DNA of 64,000 nucleotides from OLB7 sp966250335 (lineage in GTDB: Bacteria; Bacteroidota; Ignavibacteria; OLB7). The stretch covers positions 1 to 64,000 of the forward strand of contig CBINGZ010000026.1 of NCBI GenBank assembly GCA_966250335.1, written 5' to 3'. The notes under the pieces were generated by a model, which saw only the letters and a list, made by a program, of their open reading frames with translations, was not told where the DNA came from and did no database searches. Of this stretch, positions 59,433-64,000 are shown piece after piece. Both the position numbers and the translations under genes were made by a program. Numbering within the stretch: the stretch's first letter is position 1; each line of letters begins with the position of its first letter.

Positions 59433-60812
59433 CTAGAGCAGAACGCCCGAAAGGACCAGAGAGGCCATCGCGAAATAGATCACCAGCGCCGTGACATCGA
59501 CCAGGGTCGCGATGAACGGAGCGGAGGAGGTTGCCGGGTCGGCGCCGAAACGTTTCAGGATGAAGGGGAGCATCGAGCCGGCAAGGGTGCCGAGCATGAC
59601 GACGCCGATGACCGCCAGACAGACGGTGAAGCCGATCAGCATCCAGTGCTCGCCGTACTGGTCGGAGAAAAGGGTCCAGAGGGCGATGCGGGCGAACCCG
59701 AGCACCCCGAGCATGGTGCCGAAGGCGAGTCCCGCCACGATCTCCCGCCGCATCACCCTCCACCAGTCCCGAAGGGTCACCTCGTTCAGCGCGAGGGCGC
59801 GGATGGTGAGGGTCGCCGCCTGCGAACCGGAGTTGCCGCCGCTCGACATGATCAGGGGAATGAACATCGCCAGCACCACCGCCTTCGCGATCTCCCCCTC
59901 GAAATAGGCCATCGCCGAGGTCGTGAGCATCTCGCCGATGAAGAGGACGGCAAGCCAGGTGGCCCGCTTCCGGATCATGGCGAAGATCGGGATATCCATG
60001 TACGGAAGCTCCAGCGCCTCCATGCCGCCGAACTTCTGGATATCCTCCGTCGCCTCCTCTTCCGCCACGTCGAGGACGTCGTCGATGGTGACGATCCCGA
60101 GGAGCATGCCGTTCGGGTCGATGACCGGAAGGACCGTGCGGTCGTACTTCCTGAAGACCCCGACCACCGTCTCCTGGTCGTCGTCGACCCGGAGCGAGAT
60201 GAAGAGGGAGTCCATCACCTCCCCGACGTTCTTGTAGAGGGGGGCAAGGAGAAGCTCATGGATGCGGAGATCGCCGATCAGGCGGTTCTCCCCGTCGACG
60301 ACATAGATCACGCTGAGGGTTTCGCTGTCGCGGCCGTGAACGCGGACGAAGTCGAGGACGTGGCGGACCGTCCAGTCGCGCCGGACCGCGAGGTAGTCCG
60401 GCGTCATCAGTCGGCCGACGCTGTAGTCGGCGTAGCTCAGGAGGGTCTCGGCGACGGCGCGCTGTTCCTTCGTGAGGAGGGTCAGCAGCCGTTCGGACTC
60501 TTCCTCCGGAAGCTGTTCCAGGAGCTCGGTCCGGTCGTCCGGCGACATCACGTTCAGGATCTCCGCGATCTTCGCCTCCGGCAGCTCCTCCAGCAGCTCC
60601 TCCTGTTCGACCAGATCGAGATACTCGAAGATCGACGCCTCCATATCGGCGTCGAGCGCGCTGAATATCGCCAGGCGTTCCTCCGGGTTCAGATCGGCCA
60701 TCAGTGTGGCGACGTCTGCGGGGAGCCAGTCCTCGAGTATGTCGCGGAGCGTCTCGATATCCCCCACCGCGATCAGATCCCTGATCTCCGGCTGCAAGAG
60801 TTTTACGATCAT
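59433..60812 (-). CDS. mgtE: Magnesium transporter MgtE
   Basis: 459 residues: an N-terminal superhelical MgtE_N domain (LADLNPEERLAIFSALDADM, and a following LLEELPEAKIAEIL repeat), two CBS domains (TPDYLAVRRDWTVRHVLDFV and DSLFISLRVDDDQETVVGVF), then five helices with SSGGNSGSQAATLTIRALA lining the pore. It is a magnesium-gated Mg2+ channel in the inner membrane. It is separated from the regulator upstream by 117 bp, probably its own transcript. Confidence 0.96.
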   Translation of the reverse strand: MIVKLLQPEIRDLIAVGDIETLRDILEDWLPADVATLMADLNPEERLAIFSALDADMEASIFEYLDLVEQEELLEELPEAKIAEILNVMSPDDRTELLEQLPEEESERLLTLLTKEQRAVAETLLSYADYSVGRLMTPDYLAVRRDWTVRHVLDFVRVHGRDSETLSVIYVVDGENRLIGDLRIHELLLAPLYKNVGEVMDSLFISLRVDDDQETVVGVFRKYDRTVLPVIDPNGMLLGIVTIDDVLDVAEEEATEDIQKFGGMEALELPYMDIPIFAMIRKRATWLAVLFIGEMLTTSAMAYFEGEIAKAVVLAMFIPLIMSSGGNSGSQAATLTIRALALNEVTLRDWWRVMRREIVAGLAFGTMLGVLGFARIALWTLFSDQYGEHWMLIGFTVCLAVIGVVMLGTLAGSMLPFILKRFGADPATSSAPFIATLVDVTALVIYFAMASLVLSGVLL

Positions 60813-60929
60813 CGGGCACCCTGTTTGATGGTCTACCAGCGAACCCGCAAAGGTACGCCGGAGGGGACGGAGCTGTTCATCACGAAAATGTTACGAACGC
60901 TCCTGTTACATCCTCCCGGCGCCCCCCCG

Positions 60930-61676
60930 TTACATCCCGGCCAGATTTCTCAGCAGCTCATCCTTCTTCCTGCGCGCGACCATCACCTGCGCGTTGTCCG
61001 ACATCACCACGTATCCCCCATCCCCCTTGATATATTTTCTGACGTACTCCAGGTTCACCAGATGGGAGTTGTGGACGCGCTGGAAGCTCTGATCGGCGAG
61101 GATCGCCTCGTACTCCTTCAGCGTCCGGGAGACGATCACCCGCTGGCCGTCGACAAGATGGAACACCGTATAGTTCCCCGATGCCTCGCATCGTATGATA
61201 TCGCCGACGCGGACGAAGAGGAGATCCTCGACCGTGGGAAGAGCGATCCGGTGGGCCCGTTTCTGGGTCGCCGAAAGGTTCTTCAGCAGGGCGTCGATCC
61301 CCTCCCCCTTTCTCGCCGAGATCCTGGAGACGGCGCGGTCGACCGCCTCCACCAGCTCCCCTTCATCGACCGGTTTCAGCAGGTAGTCGAGCGCGCACAT
61401 CTTGATGGCGCGTATCGCATACTGATGATATGCCGTCACGAAGATCACATCGCACCCCGCCCCACGGATTCTGTGAAGAAGCTCGAAGCCGTCGCCGTAG
61501 GGCATCTCGACGTCGAGGAATATCAGATCGGGACGACACTGGGCGATCGTCTCCACCGCTGTCTGCGCCGACTCCGCGCAGGCCACGACATCGATCGTCG
61601 GGCAGTGGGCCCGCAGCAGCAGCGACAGCGTTTCGCGGCTCGGTCGTTCGTCGTCGACGATAATGGATCGTATCAT
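60930..61676 (-). CDS. LytTR-family response regulator
   Basis: 248 residues. The receiver domain (1-120) has acidic residues D8 and D9, the phospho-acceptor D55 in DLIFLDVEMPYGDGFELL, and lysine in DYLLKPVDEGELVEAVDR. The C-terminal LytTR DNA-binding domain (about 145-245) carries RCEASGNYTVFHLVDGQRV and QRVHNSHLVNLEYVRKYIKG. The start overlaps the kinase stop by 4 bases, so the pair is translated together. Target promoters are unknown. Confidence 0.95.
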   Translation of the reverse strand: MIRSIIVDDERPSRETLSLLLRAHCPTIDVVACAESAQTAVETIAQCRPDLIFLDVEMPYGDGFELLHRIRGAGCDVIFVTAYHQYAIRAIKMCALDYLLKPVDEGELVEAVDRAVSRISARKGEGIDALLKNLSATQKRAHRIALPTVEDLLFVRVGDIIRCEASGNYTVFHLVDGQRVIVSRTLKEYEAILADQSFQRVHNSHLVNLEYVRKYIKGDGGYVVMSDNAQVMVARRKKDELLRNLAGM

Positions 61677-64000
61677 GCTGCTCGCTCCCGGATATGCTTG
61701 AATCCCCGCAGGGGGACGTGGATATTGACTTCGGTGCCGGCGGCTTCGCCCGCCACGATACGGTCGACGACCCCGACGGTGAAGGGAAGGCCGTGGTAGA
61801 GACGGAGCGCCTCGATCCGCTCCATCGTCATCTCCATCCCGCGCGACGGCGGCGAGGCGCCGAAGCGGGATTTCAGTTCGGCCGCCTTCTTCCGGCCGAT
61901 GCCGTTGTCGACCACCGAGCAGATCAGCGTGTGGCCGAACCGGCGGAATCTCACGACCAGTTCACCCCCCTTCCCGCGATACATCAGGCCGTGCTTGACG
62001 GCGTTTTCCACATAGGGCTGTATGAGAAGGGGAGGTATCTCGGTATCCGATTGATCGATGGAGGGATCGACGTCGATCCTGTAGCTGAACATCCTGTCGA
62101 ACCTGAGCGACTCCAGTTCCAGATACTGGGTGAGGGAATCGATCTCCTCGGCGAGCGATATTGAATCCAGCTTGGAGGATTCCAGGGTGGCCCGCATCAG
62201 GCGTGAGAAGGTCGTCAGGTAGCGGCTTGCGCTGGCCGTGTCGTGCCCAGCGATGAAATGAAGGATCGAGTTCAGGGAATTGAACACGAAATGGGGGTTC
62301 ATCTGCCCCTGCAGAGCGCGCAGACGCGATTCGATCAGCATCCCGCGCAGCTCGGCCTCGCGCCGGATCGTCCGCATCCGGACCAGCACCAGTGCGCTGA
62401 GGGCCCCGACCCCGCCCAGCAGGATCGTCCCCCGAAACCACTCCGTCTGCCAGTACGCCGGCAGCACCTCCACCGCCAGCCGCACCCCTTCGCGGTTCCA
62501 CGCGCCGTCGCTGTTGGAGGCGCGCACATGGAAAACGTAGGAACCGGGAGGAATGTTGGTATACGTCGCGACCGGATCTCTTCCGGTGGTGCTCTTCCAG
62601 TCGTCGTCGAACCCCTCCAGCCGGTAGGAGAACCTGTTCCGGGAGGGATTGGTCATATCCAGCGCGGCGAACGCGATGGAAAATGAGTTCCGATCATGCA
62701 TCAGTGCGATATGCTTTCGCATCACGATACTCGTATCGCTCCTGCTCTCACGACCGAAGACGCGGAACGATGTAATAATGACACCGGGAACGCTCCCACT
62801 GTCACGCATGTCGTCGGGATGGAACTCGATCACCCCGTAATTTCCACCCAGCAGGATATTTCCGCGGCGGTCGCGCCAGCACGCCTTGAAATGGAACTCG
62901 TGGACGGGCCAGCCGTCGCCGGCGTCGAAGTTCCTGAACCTGCCGGTGGAGCGGACGAACCTGGAGACGCCGTTGTTGGTGCTGATCCAGAGATCCCCCA
63001 GATCGTCCTCCACGATCCCGCACGCCATGTTGCTCGCCAGCCCCTCCCCTTCCGTGTACTTCGTGAACCGGCCGTTGCGGCGGTCGAACCTGTTCAGCCC
63101 CCCGCCGGAGGTGGCAAGCCAGAGCATCCCGTCCGTCGCCTCATGGATGAACCAGACGCGGTCGTTCCCCAGACTGTTCCTGTCGCCCGGATCGTGCCGG
63201 TAGTGGCGGAAGAGACGCCGGTCGCGATCGAGCATATCGAGCCCCCCCTCCGTCCCGATCCAGAGATTCCCCTCCCTGTCCTCGTGGAGGGCGTGGACGA
63301 CGTCGTTCCCCAGGGAGCCCGGATCGGCGGGATCGTGCATGTAGCGCGTGAAGGTGCGCCCGTCGGCGTTCAGGCGGCTGAGGCCCCCCTTGTGGAGAGC
63401 GATCCAGAGGACCCCGGAGCGATCCTCCAGAATACCCCAGACGCCACCGACGGAGAGGGAGGTCGTATCGCGTGTATCATGGATGAAGTCGATCCATCGC
63501 CGTCCCCCCGCCGGAAGGGATTTCAGCCCGCCGTTCGTTCCCGCCCAGATCGTTCCGCGACTGTCTTCATAGAGGGTGTTGACGGTCAGATCGACCGCCT
63601 CCCGTCCCCTGGCCGCCGTGTAATGGGTGAAGGAGCGGGCGCCGGGGTCGAGACGGTTGATCCCGCCGCCGCCCGTTCCGATCCAGAGTCTCCCCTGCGA
63701 ATCGCGGATGACGCATCTGACCCGCTGATGGCTGATTCCCCCGGAGTCGAGCGGATCGTAGCGGTAATGCCGGAAGGTCCCTCCGCGCCTGGTGAGCTTG
63801 CCGACGCCGTTGTCGGTGCCGACCCAGAGGTTCCCGGCGCGATCCTGGAACATCGAGAAGATCCGATTGCTTGCGATACTGTAGGGATCGGTCGGGCGAT
63901 GGATCGATCGACCCGTCCCTGTTGAATCTCCCGCCACGATAAGACCGTCGAAGACCGTGCCGACAAGAAGTCTCCCCTTGCGATCCACATAAAGGCTCGT
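61673..64000 (-). CDS. Propeller-type sensor histidine kinase (5' end beyond window)
   Basis: At least 771 residues are present, and the reading frame continues past 64000, so the N-terminus and signal peptide are missing. Residues seen begin within a two-component-regulator propeller: repeats such as DRAGNLWVGTDNGVGKL, DSQGRLWIGTGGGGINRL, DREGNLWIGTEGGLDML and DDLGDLWISTNNGVSRF recur about every 45-50 residues. A Y_Y_Y domain (SYRLEGFDDDWKSTTGR, then YTNIPPGSYVFHVRASNSDG), one transmembrane helix, and a HisKA (His_kinase) domain with MNPHFVFNSLNSILHFI follow; the ATPase part has IPPLLIQPYVENAVKHG and DNGIGRKKA. It is an extracytoplasmic sensor of unknown ligand. Confidence 0.95.
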   Translation of the reverse strand, partial: TSLYVDRKGRLLVGTVFDGLIVAGDSTGTGRSIHRPTDPYSIASNRIFSMFQDRAGNLWVGTDNGVGKLTRRGGTFRHYRYDPLDSGGISHQRVRCVIRDSQGRLWIGTGGGGINRLDPGARSFTHYTAARGREAVDLTVNTLYEDSRGTIWAGTNGGLKSLPAGGRRWIDFIHDTRDTTSLSVGGVWGILEDRSGVLWIALHKGGLSRLNADGRTFTRYMHDPADPGSLGNDVVHALHEDREGNLWIGTEGGLDMLDRDRRLFRHYRHDPGDRNSLGNDRVWFIHEATDGMLWLATSGGGLNRFDRRNGRFTKYTEGEGLASNMACGIVEDDLGDLWISTNNGVSRFVRSTGRFRNFDAGDGWPVHEFHFKACWRDRRGNILLGGNYGVIEFHPDDMRDSGSVPGVIITSFRVFGRESRSDTSIVMRKHIALMHDRNSFSIAFAALDMTNPSRNRFSYRLEGFDDDWKSTTGRDPVATYTNIPPGSYVFHVRASNSDGAWNREGVRLAVEVLPAYWQTEWFRGTILLGGVGALSALVLVRMRTIRREAELRGMLIESRLRALQGQMNPHFVFNSLNSILHFIAGHDTASASRYLTTFSRLMRATLESSKLDSISLAEEIDSLTQYLELESLRFDRMFSYRIDVDPSIDQSDTEIPPLLIQPYVENAVKHGLMYRGKGGELVVRFRRFGHTLICSVVDNGIGRKKAAELKSRFGASPPSRGMEMTMERIEALRLYHGLPFTVGVVDRIVAGEAAGTEVNIHVPLRGFKHIRERAA

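Noticed and set aside
59646..61799. A 717-codon plus-strand frame covering mgtE and the LytTR regulator
   Set aside because: It crosses two clearly real minus-strand genes and their gap, and has shadow-like composition.
1..64000. CRISPR array or direct-repeat array
   Set aside because: No regularly spaced short direct repeats were seen. The only repeats are the MITE/IS ends and the two palindromic elements.

Overview
The window is GC-rich bacterial DNA that reads as a chromosomal segment of a Bacteroidota/Chlorobi-group organism (Ignavibacteria- or Kapabacteria-like). This placement is an inference. It rests on a PorQ-type type IX secretion protein, a large Asp-box protein with a type IX C-terminal sorting tail, a CarboxypepD_reg/DUF5686-like protein, a DUF3098-like protein, and an aerobic respiratory chain of FCB-group flavour. 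Coding density is high. Most genes are on the minus strand in long runs with 4-base stop/start overlaps.

Layout. 1-1560: an AT-richer junk zone with a 5'-broken small gene, a ~150-bp MITE-like element, the left end of an IS5-family element with a dead transposase, and an orphan lipoprotein gene. 1569-18496 (minus): a ~16-kb respiratory array read from a promoter near 18.48 kb. It encodes ferredoxin, Rieske protein, a split cytochrome b, an octaheme membrane cytochrome c, two cupredoxin-like lipoproteins, the cytochrome c oxidase subunits, heme A synthase, heme O synthase, SCO and a DUF420 assembly factor, followed by porQ. 18.6-20.8 kb (plus): a PfkB sugar kinase overlapping imidazolonepropionase. 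20.9-26.1 kb (minus): small membrane and unknown proteins, a candidate structured RNA with a strong terminator, an orphan FecCD permease, Obg, and an unknown acidic protein. 26.4-31.6 kb (plus): a PBP4-type peptidase and the secreted Asp-box protein. 31.7-39.9 kb: csaA and dnaA (minus), diverging from rpmH-rnpA-yidD-yidC (plus, the classical origin-region order), then a DUF4397 lipoprotein and asd.

40.3-51.8 kb (minus): a metabolic supercluster. It encodes every step from DAHP synthase to chorismate (aroF, the B and K activities fused, aroQ, aroE, aroA, aroC), interleaved with futalosine-route menaquinone genes (amidohydrolase-type aminofutalosine deaminase, MqnB, MqnD, UbiA/MqnP-like prenyltransferase). 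In its middle lies a radical-SAM-like protein with a non-canonical CX8CX2C cysteine motif, which I regard as the most interesting single gene here. The menaquinone made by this cluster would feed the bc-type complex and oxidase encoded at the other end of the window.

51.8-64 kb (minus): a CarboxypepD_reg/DUF5686-like outer-membrane protein, a degenerate ABC ATPase overlapping a small membrane protein, paaABCD of the phenylacetyl-CoA epoxidase, a G3E GTPase, MgtE, and a LytTR response regulator overlapping a propeller-type histidine kinase that runs off the window edge.

Repeats: a nested palindromic element occurs twice (about 32.2 and 40.1 kb) in intergenic positions. I saw no tRNA, rRNA or CRISPR array.
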